A stretch of 25,452 bases of DNA from Oribacterium sp. UBA6992 (GCA_002449915.1 DJXY01000024.1:272-25723); one strand, 5' to 3'. Positions 15,130 to 23,640 are shown, counted from the first letter of the stretch. Notes: generated by a model not told the origin, from the letters alone. Numbers and translations: made by a program.

Positions 15130-16626
15130 ATGGCAATACGCAAAAATAAGCAATCCGAACAGCCGGACAGAAACATAAAATCCAGTGCATCAAGTAACAA
15201 GAAATCCAATCGCAGAATCCTTGGCATGATTTATGTGTTTGCCTTTCTCTTTTTTGGCATGATCGGATATATGGTTTATTTTATCGGCTTTCAGGCGGAA
15301 GGACTGATGGGTAATCCTTATAATGCGCGTATGGATGTGTTTAATGACCGCTATGTCCGTGGCAGTATCCTCTCTGCGGATGGGCAGATTCTTGCAAGGA
15401 CTGATGTTGATGCAGACGGCAAGGAGACCAGGGTTTATCCGTATGGCACACTGTTTGCACATGCCATCGGGTACTCCACCAAGGGAAAGACCGGTCTTGA
15501 GTCCGCGGCAAACTTTTATCTTATGAAGTCCAACCAGAATCCGCTGTTTCAGGTCTATAATGAGCTGACCGAAACCAAAAGCCAGGGTGACAATGTGGTG
15601 TCTACGCTCAATCTGGGACTGCAGCAGGTGGCTGCCAAGGCGCTGGGGGACAGAAATGGCGCAGTAATCGCGATGGAGCCCTCGACTGGACGGATCCTCG
15701 CTATGGTTTCCAATCCGACCTATGATCCCAATACGGTGGTAGAGGACTGGAGTGCTTTGACTGCAGAATCCAATACCGGAGGAAATCTTGTGAACCGTGC
15801 AACCCAGGGTCTGTATCCACCCGGAAGTACCTTTAAGATTGTCATGGCGCTCGAATACATGCGGGAGCATCCGGGAGACTGGCAGAATTTCCAGTTTGAC
15901 TGCGATGGTGAGTATGTGGATCCGGAGAATGAAAAATATGTAGTGCACTGCTTTGATGGTGAGGTGCACGGGACAGAAACGCTGGAGACTGCATTCGCAA
16001 ATTCCTGTAACTCTGCCTTTGCCAAAATCGGAACGGAAATCAATAAAACGAAGCTTCGCGAGCTGGCAGAGGCGCTGATGTTTAATCAGGACCTGCCGAT
16101 TGCGATTTCCAGCAGTAAAAGCCGCTTTAATGTGGACAGCAGCTCGGACACCTGGACCATGATGCAGTCGGCGATCGGACAGGGAACCACGATGATGAGC
16201 CCGCTCCATAATCTGCTGATCACCGCGGCGATTGCCAATGGCGGTGTTTTGAAGGAGCCGGTGATGCTGGACCGTGTGGAGTCTGTGGATGGAAAAACAA
16301 TTCAGACTTTCGGCGATGGCGCGGAGCAGAAGCTGATGAGCGCGGAGGAGGCGTCTACGATTGGCGGCTTTATGCGTAAGGTTGTCACCGTTGGTACCGC
16401 ATCCAAGCTCCGGACCGATGCCTATGCGGCTGCCGGCAAGACGGGTTCCGCGGAGTATACAGAGGGCGGAAAAACCAAGACCGACGCGTGGTTCACCGGT
16501 TTTGCACCCTATGATCATCCGGAAATCGCCGTTTGTGTTGTAGTTGAGGACGGAGAGACCGGAGGACGCACTGCGGCACCGATTGCAAGAGCGGTCTTTG
16601 ATTACTGGCTCACGGAACGATCCTGA
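15130..16626 (+). CDS. Class B penicillin-binding protein, PbpA-type transpeptidase
   Basis: Membrane-anchored D,D-transpeptidase that cross-links peptidoglycan. Its 498 residues include a basic cytoplasmic N-terminus (1-29), one membrane anchor (about 30-54), a short pedestal (about 60-155) and the transpeptidase domain. Active-site motifs are all present: S233-T-F-K236 in PPGSTFK, S292-C-N294, and K437-T-G439 in AGKTGSAE. The small pedestal matches mycobacterial-type PbpA more than PBP2 or FtsI. ATG at 15130 has CGGAGG about 12 bases upstream, a long spacing. It follows the SEDS gene, its expected glycosyltransferase partner. A short duplication, AGACGCAGAYGATAMA, links the SEDS 3' end (about 15019) with the leader (about 15091). 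Confidence 0.93.
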   Translation: MAIRKNKQSEQPDRNIKSSASSNKKSNRRILGMIYVFAFLFFGMIGYMVYFIGFQAEGLMGNPYNARMDVFNDRYVRGSILSADGQILARTDVDADGKETRVYPYGTLFAHAIGYSTKGKTGLESAANFYLMKSNQNPLFQVYNELTETKSQGDNVVSTLNLGLQQVAAKALGDRNGAVIAMEPSTGRILAMVSNPTYDPNTVVEDWSALTAESNTGGNLVNRATQGLYPPGSTFKIVMALEYMREHPGDWQNFQFDCDGEYVDPENEKYVVHCFDGEVHGTETLETAFANSCNSAFAKIGTEINKTKLRELAEALMFNQDLPIAISSSKSRFNVDSSSDTWTMMQSAIGQGTTMMSPLHNLLITAAIANGGVLKEPVMLDRVESVDGKTIQTFGDGAEQKLMSAEEASTIGGFMRKVVTVGTASKLRTDAYAAAGKTGSAEYTEGGKTKTDAWFTGFAPYDHPEIAVCVVVEDGETGGRTAAPIARAVFDYWLTERS

Positions 16627-16717
16627 TAGGGATTGGGGCTTCTGAACATGAGTTCCAGGACTTTGGAGTCATGGGGCTTGAATGGGTACGGTAAAGCCTT
16701 AAGACAAAAGCTTTTAA

Positions 16718-16792
16718 ATGAAACTGCCTGAGATGAAATTATCTGAAATGAAATCGTCTGAATCAAAATTATCTAAAATAGAATTTTCTGAA
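16718..16792 (+). repeat. 15-base coding tandem repeat at the PAP2 gene start
   Basis: Five consecutive 15-base units from 16718 encode MKLPE, MKLSE, MKSSE, SKLSK and IEFSE. The units become more diverged downstream, as expected for stepwise duplication. The stretch is more AT-rich than neighbouring genes. Confidence 0.8.
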
Positions 16793-17431
16793 ATTAAAAT
16801 ACGGATAAAGGAGTTTTTTAAGAGCCACCGGTACGCGATGGTGCTTTTGTATATTCCGTGCTATTTATTGTATTTTGGCATCCTTGAGCTGTTTCCGCAT
16901 GAGAATTATCATATCATCCATTGTCCGCTCGATGCATTGATACCGACCATTCCTGTGTTTTTTCTGCCGTATGCTCTCTGGTGGATTCTGTTTCCGGGCG
17001 CGCTTATCTTTTTTCTGTTTTCCGGCAGTAAGAAAGAGTTTCTGCGGCTTTGCTTTATTTTGTTTGGCGGTTATACGGTGTGCCTGATCGTGTATACTGT
17101 GTGGCCAAATGGCATTGAAATCCGACAGCCACTTCCGGGACATGATTTTTTCAGCTGGTGCATCCGTCTGCTGCGCTCGATTGATCCGCCGCAGAATGTC
17201 TGCCCCAGCATGCATGTTTCCAGCACGGTGGCAATCGACATTACGGTGCAGGGCAGCCGGAAACTGAGCCGCCCTGTAAAAATCGGGGAGAGAATAGTTG
17301 CAGTATTGATTATCCTTGCGACGGTGTTTATCAAGCAGCATTCCGTTGTGGACGTTGCTCTTGGTATCCTCCTGAGTCTTGTGCTTGATTTTATCTGGAG
17401 ACGCTACCTAGAGACGAGAGTGAAGGATTGA
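16718..17431 (+). CDS. PAP2-family membrane phosphatase/phosphotransferase
   Basis: 237-residue membrane protein of the PAP2 (type 2 phosphatidic acid phosphatase) superfamily, perhaps acting on lipid phosphates or on undecaprenyl pyrophosphate. After a repeat-built charged N-terminus (1-35) come membrane segments at about 41-58, 72-93, 94-102, 108-128, 192-206 and 208-226. The C2-type motif is PSMHVS (163-168) and the C3-type block is KQHSVVDV (206-213, His208 and Asp212). The classical KxxxxxxRP motif is not obvious; VWPNGIEIRQP (128-138) may take its place, as in inositol-phosphotransferase-like PAP2 proteins. The start is uncertain because no good ribosome site precedes 16718; in-frame ATGs at 16733, 16748 and 16838 are alternatives. 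Confidence 0.82.
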   Translation: MKLPEMKLSEMKSSESKLSKIEFSEIKIRIKEFFKSHRYAMVLLYIPCYLLYFGILELFPHENYHIIHCPLDALIPTIPVFFLPYALWWILFPGALIFFLFSGSKKEFLRLCFILFGGYTVCLIVYTVWPNGIEIRQPLPGHDFFSWCIRLLRSIDPPQNVCPSMHVSSTVAIDITVQGSRKLSRPVKIGERIVAVLIILATVFIKQHSVVDVALGILLSLVLDFIWRRYLETRVKD

Positions 17432-17507
17432 AGTCTGGCATCAGGACCAGGACAACAATCCCGTCCGGATACCAGATTCCTTCTGCGTAAGCCCAAGATG
17501 TCTGCCT

Positions 17508-17550
17508 GTTTCGGGTGGGGCAGAGATTTCCTGCTTCACCCGATTGAAAC
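17508..17550. other. Strong hairpin between convergent PAP2 and esterase genes
   Basis: TCGGGTGGGGCAG (17511-17523) pairs with CTGCTTCACCCGA (17531-17543) as a 13-bp stem including two G-U pairs when read as + strand RNA, with a 7-base loop; flanking GTT/AAC may extend it. There is no T run on either side, so it is not a standard terminator. The rest of 17432-17635 shows no gene. Confidence 0.5.
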
Positions 17551-17635
17551 CGGGCATCTGTATCGAAGGATACGATGATCAAATATTCCCGGTGTGTTAT
17601 ATCATTTACCGAACAGGATCGGATATTGCTATCCA

Positions 17636-18781
17636 TCAAGCCTTGCTCTGGGCAAACAGCCAGTCACGGATGGCACTGAACTTATAGGCATAATCGAACG
17701 CTGCCATATGCTCGCTTGCGCCCTTTCCGGAGGTATCTGAGTTTTCCGGAAGGACGGTTCCTTTGGCCCAGCTGACAAAGTTATAATCGGAGCCCTGGCT
17801 GATGACTTTTTCAATTGTCGCATTGACCTCATCCTCGGTACCCTTGGCATTGACATCGGTTGCCTCGGCATAGCTGAGACCATCTGTGGTCAGTAAGTCC
17901 TTAACCTCTGTCTGCCCTTCATAGGCCTTATCATCACCCTCGGCAACAACATAGAAAAATTTCTGAGACTCAAGACCGGAAAGCTTGGTGATATCCCACT
18001 GTCCATCCACAAAAAGCTCTGCCGCAAACAGATCCGGATTGGCCGAAGCGGTGATCAGCATTGTCATGCAGCCCATGGACTGTCCGGTGGCATAAATGCG
18101 GTTGGAATCTACGGAATACTTTTCTTCTACGGAAGCTATGATATCCGGCACGATATCTACATATTTCGTTGTGGTAAATCCGCCATTATTATCGTCAAGG
18201 ATGGTTACCGGGAAGGACGGAACCAGCACAATGCACTCGTGCTTTGCCTGTTCCTCATCGGATGCCCAAATCAGACCGCCCCAGCCTTGTGTGAGGGAAA
18301 CAGAAGGATCATCACCGGTTGTGGAGGAGTCACCGATAAACACAACCATTGGATAGGATTTTGATGCATCATAGTCTGCCGGCAGGAAAATGTTATAGTC
18401 CACGCTCAGACCGCTGGCTTCATCAGTGTAGGTTTCTACAGTAAATTTATCTGTGAGCTCGGAGATCATGCTCTGCAGCTCTGTATCCGAGGACTTGTCA
18501 AGTCCGCCATAACCTCCGCCAACCTGACCGGCAACAACACCGTTTCCGCCGCCTGCTGGATGATCATCCTTGGAAGCAGAATCACCTGCTGTTGAGGAAG
18601 TTTCTTCCGCGGCTAAGCTGCTTTCACTGTCTGATCCGGTCGTGCTTTCTGCTTCTGAAGCTTGAGAAACGGAAGCTTCTGAAGCTTCTAAAGTGCTTGT
18701 TGTCGTCTTAGATGCTCCGCAGGCAGTTGCTGATGCAAGGACACCCAAGGTAAGTAATGCTGCAAATACGTTGTTTTTCAT
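17636..18781 (-). CDS. Probable lipoprotein esterase (alpha/beta hydrolase, PHB-depolymerase-like)
   Basis: 381-residue secreted protein. The N-terminus is a signal peptide (KNNVFAALLTLGVLASATA, residues 2-20) with Cys21 as the likely lipidated residue, though Ala at -3 makes the lipobox imperfect. Residues about 22-100 form a Ser/Glu/Ala/Gly-rich linker. The hydrolase domain (about 110-381) has the nucleophile elbow GQSMG (233-237, Ser235), and His358 in SEHMAAFDYAY is a likely catalytic His; Asp283 or Asp284 may complete the triad. It should face the outside of the membrane and cleave esters, substrate unknown. ATG at 18781 is chosen over one at 18799 because AAAGG lies 8 bases upstream. 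A divergent promoter inside the TetR operator palindrome points at this gene. Confidence 0.82.
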   Translation of the reverse strand: MKNNVFAALLTLGVLASATACGASKTTTSTLEASEASVSQASEAESTTGSDSESSLAAEETSSTAGDSASKDDHPAGGGNGVVAGQVGGGYGGLDKSSDTELQSMISELTDKFTVETYTDEASGLSVDYNIFLPADYDASKSYPMVVFIGDSSTTGDDPSVSLTQGWGGLIWASDEEQAKHECIVLVPSFPVTILDDNNGGFTTTKYVDIVPDIIASVEEKYSVDSNRIYATGQSMGCMTMLITASANPDLFAAELFVDGQWDITKLSGLESQKFFYVVAEGDDKAYEGQTEVKDLLTTDGLSYAEATDVNAKGTEDEVNATIEKVISQGSDYNFVSWAKGTVLPENSDTSGKGASEHMAAFDYAYKFSAIRDWLFAQSKA

Positions 18782-18907
18782 CTTGTTTACCTTTCTCATC
18801 CGGACTTATGCCTTACGGCTGCACGATGAAGTATGAATTATTGAATCACGAGTTATGTTCTAGCATAGAATCCTGAAAAGAAGCTGAAACAATAAAAAAG
18901 TTAAATA

Positions 18908-18955
18908 AAAAATATAGCACTTATTGACCACATGGTCTATAAGTGCTATATTTTT
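18908..18955. promoter_or_regulatory. Palindromic divergent promoter-operator between esterase and tetR
   Basis: Perfect 17-base arms (18908-18924 and 18939-18955) flank TGACCACATGGTCT. On the + strand TTGACC (18924-18929), 17 bases and TATATT (18947-18952) make a good sigma-A promoter for tetR. By symmetry the - strand has TAGACC (18939-18934), 17 bases and TATATT (18916-18911), directed at the esterase gene. Both -35 boxes lie in the central GACC-ACAT-GGTC dyad (18926-18937), so one bound TetR dimer could shut both. Confidence 0.75.
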
Positions 18956-18960
18956 ATTTC

Positions 18961-18972
18961 GACCATCTGGTC
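18961..18972. promoter_or_regulatory. Second TetR operator candidate
   Basis: GACC-ATCT-GGTC repeats the dyad at 18926-18937 with a centre-to-centre distance of 35 bases. It lies at about +2 of the predicted tetR transcript, so it would act as a roadblock mainly for the tetR-antiporter side. Confidence 0.65.
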
Positions 18973-18994
18973 AATAATTATTTCGAGGCCTATT

Positions 18995-19603
18995 ATGAAA
19001 CGAGAAGAAAAAAATCAACTGACACGGTCTAAAATATTGGATCATGCAAAAATTGAGTTTGCCGGACATGGGTATGAGGCTGCATCGCTAAATACCGTCT
19101 GCCAAAACGGAAATCTTTCCAAGGGAATTATCTATCATTATTTTAAGTCCAAGGATGATTTATATCTTGCATGCCTGGAAAACTGCCTGCAGCAGCTTAA
19201 TGCATACATGCGGGAGGGACTGTCGCAGGAGGTATCCCACGATCAGATGCTTAACTATTATTTTGATCTAAGGCTCAAATATTTCCGGGCGCACGAAACG
19301 GATGCAAGCCTTTTTTGTAATGCGGCTTTTTTTCCACCGGAGCATCTGAAAGAAAAAATACTTATGCTGAGAAAAGATTTCGACGAGACCAATGACGCAT
19401 ATATCCTCCAATTCCTGAAGCTGAGCGATCTCAGGCAGGATTTGTCCATCGAGGATATCCTGCAGGCTTTCAGGAGAATGCAGGATTACCTTAATGCAGG
19501 CGAACATTTCGGAGCAAATACATTCGCAGATGTTGAGCGGCATGAGCAGGATGTCCGAAATGTAATCAATATATTTATGTATGGAATTATTGCAAGGAGA
19601 TGA
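18995..19603 (+). CDS. TetR/AcrR-family transcriptional repressor
   Basis: 202-residue DNA-binding regulator. The N-terminal TetR domain spans about residues 8-58, with helix-turn-helix ASLNTVCQNGNLSKGIIYHYF (30-50, given here only as its ends ASLNTV and IIYHYF for the two helices) followed by KSKDDLY, the usual start of helix 4. The C-terminal ligand domain (about 60-202) has no recognisable subfamily. ATG at 18995 is chosen over an in-frame ATG at 18932 because GAGG lies 7 bases upstream, it gives the normal family length, and the upstream ATG lies inside the promoter. Its stop precedes the antiporter start by five bases, so the two form an operon. The paired GACC-N4-GGTC dyads upstream are its likely operators, implying autorepression. 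Confidence 0.92.
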   Translation: MKREEKNQLTRSKILDHAKIEFAGHGYEAASLNTVCQNGNLSKGIIYHYFKSKDDLYLACLENCLQQLNAYMREGLSQEVSHDQMLNYYFDLRLKYFRAHETDASLFCNAAFFPPEHLKEKILMLRKDFDETNDAYILQFLKLSDLRQDLSIEDILQAFRRMQDYLNAGEHFGANTFADVERHEQDVRNVINIFMYGIIARR

Positions 19604-19608
19604 GAGCC

Positions 19609-20853
19609 ATGGAAATATGTCTTTTAAGCCTGAGATGGTGCGCGGTGCTTGTGGCTGCGTTTTACTCCGGAAAACTAATGTCCAGAATCAAGATGCCTGC
19701 GATCCTCGGCTGGCTGATTGCAGGGATGCTTTTTGGACCCTTTGGATTTGGAATACTGCCGCAGAATGTACTGGATAACCCGGTCTATAAAATCATCATT
19801 ACCTGGATGCAGTGCGCATTTGGCTTGATGCTGGGGACAGAGCTTGTCTGGTCGAGAATTCATCAATACGGGTGGGCTCTTATCATCACCACGTTAACAC
19901 AGTCGCTTGGTACATTTCTAATTGTATCCTGTGCCTTTGCCATCCCCATGATGATGGCTGGCTACCCTATATGGCTGGCGCTTGCCTTTGGCAGTATCGC
20001 ACTTGCAACAGCTCCGGCCCCGGCGCTCTCGATTGTACGCGAGTTTCATACGGATGGTCCGGTAACAGAAACCTTGCTGCCGATGGCGGTACTGGATGAT
20101 GTTGTAGGCATTGTCGTGTTTTTCAGCGTTGATTCCTTTATCGCAAGCAAGGTTTCCGGCGGCGCTGTTCCGCTGTATATGATTCCAGTCATGATTTTTT
20201 TGCCGATTGCCATCGGTGTTCTCACAGGGCTCCCGGCAGGATATGTCCTTAAAAAGAAACCGGGCAAAGGCAAAACCATCGCGGTGCTGCTGAGCGGCAT
20301 TACGGCTACCGCAGTCATTGGACTGTTTTTTAATAGCTTTGTTGTAAAGGGAATTACACTTAATTACATGCTGATGGGAGTATCCTTCTCCGCAGTATTT
20401 TCCAATATGATTCCGCCGAGACAGCTCGATTACACCACCTACTGGTTTAATCCTGTTTTGAATGTGAGCCTGCTGATATCCATCGTGGATCTCGGTGCGC
20501 CGCTTGACTATCACCTGATGATCGGCGCCGGACTCTATACGTTTATTTACATCGTATCGCGAGCATGCGGTAAATATTTCGGCGCACGATTTGGTGCAAA
20601 GGCCACGCATATGCCGCTAACCGTGCAGAAATATCTGGGGCTTACCCTGTTGCCACACTCTGGCGTATCGCTTGTATTTACCGGGATCCTCTGTGCTGTC
20701 CTTGCTGCGTCAAGACCGGAGCTGGCAGCAGTGGTTAAGGGCACGATCGCAGCAGCGGCGGTGATCAATGAAATCATAGCCGTGGTTGCTGCCAAAAAGG
20801 GCTTCCAACTCTCAGGTGAGATTGGCAGAAAAATGTCTCCGGGAGAGAGCTAG
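19609..20853 (+). CDS. Cation:proton antiporter (CPA-type Na+/H+ exchanger)
   Basis: 414-residue inner membrane antiporter with about 12 predicted hydrophobic segments over residues 4-400. LGWLIAGMLFGPFGFG (33-48) is the typical first repeat helix of the CPA2/Kef and NapA-like group; ALATAPAPAL (131-140) marks the unwound crossing helix, and VLDDVVG (162-168) carries the paired Asp163-Asp164 seen in electrogenic antiporters. There is no C-terminal TrkA/RCK domain, unlike KefB/C. ATG at 19609 is preferred, with AAGGAG 9 bases upstream; the ATG at 19600 overlapping the tetR stop abuts that site. Co-transcription with TetR suggests an inducible stress or ion response. Whether Na+, K+ or another cation is carried is unknown. 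Confidence 0.88.
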   Translation: MEICLLSLRWCAVLVAAFYSGKLMSRIKMPAILGWLIAGMLFGPFGFGILPQNVLDNPVYKIIITWMQCAFGLMLGTELVWSRIHQYGWALIITTLTQSLGTFLIVSCAFAIPMMMAGYPIWLALAFGSIALATAPAPALSIVREFHTDGPVTETLLPMAVLDDVVGIVVFFSVDSFIASKVSGGAVPLYMIPVMIFLPIAIGVLTGLPAGYVLKKKPGKGKTIAVLLSGITATAVIGLFFNSFVVKGITLNYMLMGVSFSAVFSNMIPPRQLDYTTYWFNPVLNVSLLISIVDLGAPLDYHLMIGAGLYTFIYIVSRACGKYFGARFGAKATHMPLTVQKYLGLTLLPHSGVSLVFTGILCAVLAASRPELAAVVKGTIAAAAVINEIIAVVAAKKGFQLSGEIGRKMSPGES

Positions 20854-20879
20854 AACAATAACTGGAAATAGGATAGAAA

Positions 20880-20953
20880 CATATCAATGTCAGGGCAGTA
20901 AAAAGACGTCAAGAGCGGTAGAGCGGCAGAACAAGGTGCTTATAATTGATATG
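20880..20953 (+). other. Widely spaced inverted repeat after the antiporter gene
   Basis: CATATCAAT (20880-20888) and ATTGATATG (20945-20953) are exact 9-base inverted arms 56 bases apart, followed by an AT-rich stretch. This could close a larger RNA fold or terminate the tetR operon weakly. No gene is evident in 20854-21092. Confidence 0.35.
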
Positions 20954-20991
20954 AATATTTATTTCCTATAACTGAAATACGGTAAATTTAT

Positions 20992-21033
20992 TTTCCGGAA
21001 ATTGTTGAATCCGGGTCTTTGTGATGTTAAAAT
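20992..21033 (+). promoter_or_regulatory. Sigma-A promoter and upstream palindrome for the kinase gene
   Basis: TTGAAT (21005-21010), a 17-base spacer and TAAAAT (21028-21033) with a TGT extension form a strong promoter; transcription would start near 21040, about 50 bases before the ATG. TTTCCGGAAA (20992-21001), a perfect 10-base palindrome, lies 3 bases upstream of the -35 and is a candidate regulator site. Confidence 0.72.
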
Positions 21034-21092
21034 AAATACATAAGGAAGCTCTTTCTCCGAGCGGATAATTTAAGAACGGGAAGGTGAACATT

Positions 21093-21695
21093 ATGAAGGC
21101 AAACATTATTACAATTTCAAGAGAGTTTGGTTCCGGCGGTCGTGAGATCGGTCAGAAGCTTGCAGCAAAGCTTGGTATTCCGTTCTATGATAAAGAGATT
21201 ATTGCGGAAACCGCATACAAGACCGGATTTGCTGAGGAGTATGTCAAGAAACAGGGCGAGTATGCATCTGCGAGAAACTGGTTTGAGTATTCCTTCTCTG
21301 CAAGAAACAACAGCTATGGCATGAGTCCGGAGGATTATCTTTGGTCCAAGCAGAGAGAGGTGATCCTGGACCTGGTCAAGAAGGGACCGTGTGTCATCGT
21401 CGGACGCTGCGCGGACTATATTCTGAGGGATCGTAATGATGTGCTTAATGTCTTTATCCATGCGGATTATGACAAGCGGATCAAGCGGATCTGCGAGGTC
21501 TACAAGGAGCCGGAGCATACGGAAAAGATGCTAAAGGATATCGATAAAAAGAGATCCTTTAATTATAAGTATTATACAGAGCAGACCTGGGGCAAGTCCC
21601 AGAACTATGACATCACGCTGGATGCGGGTACGCTGGGTATCGACCAGTGCGTGGACATCATTGCGGAGGTTGCTAAAAAGGATTTGGATAAATAA
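21093..21695 (+). CDS. Cytidylate kinase-like family protein
   Basis: 200-residue P-loop protein of the cytidylate kinase-like (AAA_26) family. The nucleotide loop reads ISREFGSGGREIGQKLA (8-24), followed by FYDKEII (31-37), the VIVGRCADYIL block (101-111) and a C-terminal region with RSFNYKYYTEQTWG, all typical of these CMP-kinase relatives. They are distinct from the canonical Cmk and their true substrate is usually unproven. ATG at 21093 has GGGAAGG 8 bases upstream; a GTG at 21084 overlaps that site. It is a single-gene unit with its own promoter and terminator. Confidence 0.88.
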   Translation: MKANIITISREFGSGGREIGQKLAAKLGIPFYDKEIIAETAYKTGFAEEYVKKQGEYASARNWFEYSFSARNNSYGMSPEDYLWSKQREVILDLVKKGPCVIVGRCADYILRDRNDVLNVFIHADYDKRIKRICEVYKEPEHTEKMLKDIDKKRSFNYKYYTEQTWGKSQNYDITLDAGTLGIDQCVDIIAEVAKKDLDK

Positions 21696-21742
21696 AACCT
21701 ATGGCAGAAAAGGGGCTGGATTCCCTTTAGAGTAAATCACAG

Positions 21743-21780
21743 AAAAGAACTGCAGTAAAAATACTGCGGTTCTTTTCATA
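21743..21780 (+). terminator. Rho-independent terminator after the kinase gene
   Basis: AAAAGAACTGCAGTA (21743-21757) pairs with TACTGCGGTTCTTTT (21762-21776) over 15 bp with one G-U pair and a 4-base loop; the stem base supplies the T run. It lies 47 bases after the stop. Confidence 0.9.
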
Positions 21781-21803
21781 TCCGGATTTTTTCATCTTCT
21801 TCA

Positions 21804-21832
21804 TTGACTATTTAAAAAAAACTCATTAGAAT
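21804..21832 (+). promoter_or_regulatory. Sigma-A promoter for the ABC exporter genes
   Basis: TTGACT (21804-21809), a 17-base AT-rich spacer and TAGAAT (21827-21832) make a near-consensus promoter. Transcription would start near 21839, leaving a leader of about 50 bases. No regulator gene is adjacent. Confidence 0.78.
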
Positions 21833-21891
21833 AGCTAAGTTACCCAAATGACACACTATATATGGTATATTTTTTACAGAAAGGAGATTGG

Positions 21892-23640
21892 ATGAACGTT
21901 ATTAAAACGCTTATGAAGTCTCTCAGGGAATATAAAACGGCTGCCATGCGGGCACCGTTTTTTGTATTACTGGAATCCCTGATGGAGACCATCATCCCAT
22001 TTGTTACAGCATCTCTGATCAATAAAATCAAGGCAGGCTGCGGCATGGATGTGATTCTGCGCTATGGTGCCGTCCTTGTAATCATGGCTATGCTCTCGCT
22101 GTACTTTGGTATTACAGCCGGGTATGCCAGCGCGACTGCTTCCAGCGGCTTTGCCAGAAACCTCCGGAAAGATATGTTTTATAAGGTTCAGGACTTTTCC
22201 TTTGAGAACATTGACCGTTTCCAGACCGCATCTCTTGTGACACGTATGACGACAGACATTCAAAATGTGCAGTTTGCATTTATGATGCTCATCCGTCTCG
22301 GCGCGCGCAGTCCGCTGATGCTGATTTTTTCTTTTGTTACGGCATTTATCATGGGCGGCAGAATGGCGATTATTTTTGTCATCGTTATCCCCATCCTGGG
22401 CATAGGGCTCGGCCTGGTTATGCGTGCAGTTATGCCGCTGTTCCGTGCAGTGTTTAAGAAATATGATCGTTTAAATGACTCTGTGCAGGAAAACATCACC
22501 GGCATGCGGGTGGTAAAGTCCTATGTGCGCGAGGATTTTGAAAAAGAAAAATTCAACGCAGCAGCAGGAGAGCTGCAGCATGATTTTACCAAGGCAGAGC
22601 GGATTCTTGCGTTTAACAATCCGCTGATGCAGCTTTGTCTCTATGCGGTCATGCTTTTTGTACTTTCCTACGGATCCTATACCATCATTACTACGCGCGG
22701 ACTTGCACTGGATGTCGGACAGTTTTCCGCACTGCTCACCTATAGCTTCCAGATCCTTATGAGTCTTATGATGCTGTCCATGATTTTTGTTATGGTGACC
22801 ATGTCGGCAGAGTCTGCAGAGCGTATCGGCGAAGTATTGAAGGAGGAGAGTACCCTCAAAAATCCGGCGGAGCCTGTGATGGATGTTGCGGATGGCTCCA
22901 TTGATTTTAACCATGTAAACTTCAAGTACTCTAAAAACGCGGAGAGAAATGTGCTTTCCGACATCGATTTGCATATCCGTTCCGGTGAAACGATCGGTAT
23001 CATGGGCGGCACCGGTACCTCCAAGTCTTCCTTGATCCAGCTGATTTCCCGTCTCTATGACGCGACAGAAGGCGAGGTTCTTGTAGGTCATGTGAATGTA
23101 AAAGACTATGATCTTGTCACGCTGCGCGATCAGGTGGCAGTCGTTCTCCAGAAAAATGTGCTGTTTTCCGGAAGCATCAAGGAGAACCTTCGCTGAGGGG
23201 ATCCAAACGCAACTGATGAGGAAATGAAGCATGCGTGCGAGCTTGCACAGGCGGATGAATTTATCCAGCAGTTCCCGGATAAGTATGATACCTATATTGA
23301 GCAGGGCGGCACCAATGTTTCCGGTGGTCAGAAGCAGAGACTCTGCATTGCGCGGGCGTTACTGAAGCATCCTAAGGTATTGATCCTGGATGATTCGACA
23401 TCCGCTGTCGATACCAGGACGGATGCGCTGATCCGTAAGGGCTTAAAGGAGTATATTCCGGAGACCACTAAGATCATCATTGCTCAGCGAGTATCCTCCG
23501 TGCAGGATGCAGATCGTATCATTATCATGGATGGCGGACGGATCTCCGATATTGGTACCCATGAGGAGCTTCTCAGCCGCAGCCGTATTTATAAGGAAGT
23601 GTATACTTCCCAGAACAAGGGAGGTGAAGATCATGCGTGA
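21892..23640 (+). pseudogene. ABC exporter subunit with degenerate ATPase site, interrupted by in-frame TGA
   Basis: Half-transporter (membrane domain plus ATPase) of a heterodimeric BmrC/TM287-like exporter. One frame runs from ATG 21892 (AAGGAG 5 bases upstream) to TGA 23638-23640, 582 codons, but codon 435 (23194-23196) is TGA. The two open pieces are 21892-23196 and 23197-23640, the latter with a first internal ATG at 23224. The context ENLR-stop-GDPNATDEE is where such proteins normally read RWG, so a Trp codon TGG became TGA. The first piece holds six membrane segments (about 20-310) and Walker A GGTGTSKS (372-379); the second holds the signature NVSGGQ (475-480), Walker B LILDDSTS with Asp in place of the catalytic Glu, and an H-loop Gln (IAQRVSS). 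If the stop is real, no complete ATPase domain is made without readthrough. Confidence 0.85.

Noticed and set aside
15190..16518. 442-codon open frame on the - strand opposite the PBP gene
   Set aside because: Shadow of a well-supported transpeptidase gene; the translation resembles no protein family and has no start signals.
18932..18994. Upstream ATG extending TetR by 21 residues
   Set aside because: It lies inside the promoter palindrome, has no ribosome site and would add a hydrophobic leader not seen in TetR proteins.
23194..23196. TGA as a selenocysteine codon
   Set aside because: The position is a Trp in this family, not Cys or Sec, and no bacterial SECIS-like hairpin is evident immediately after it.
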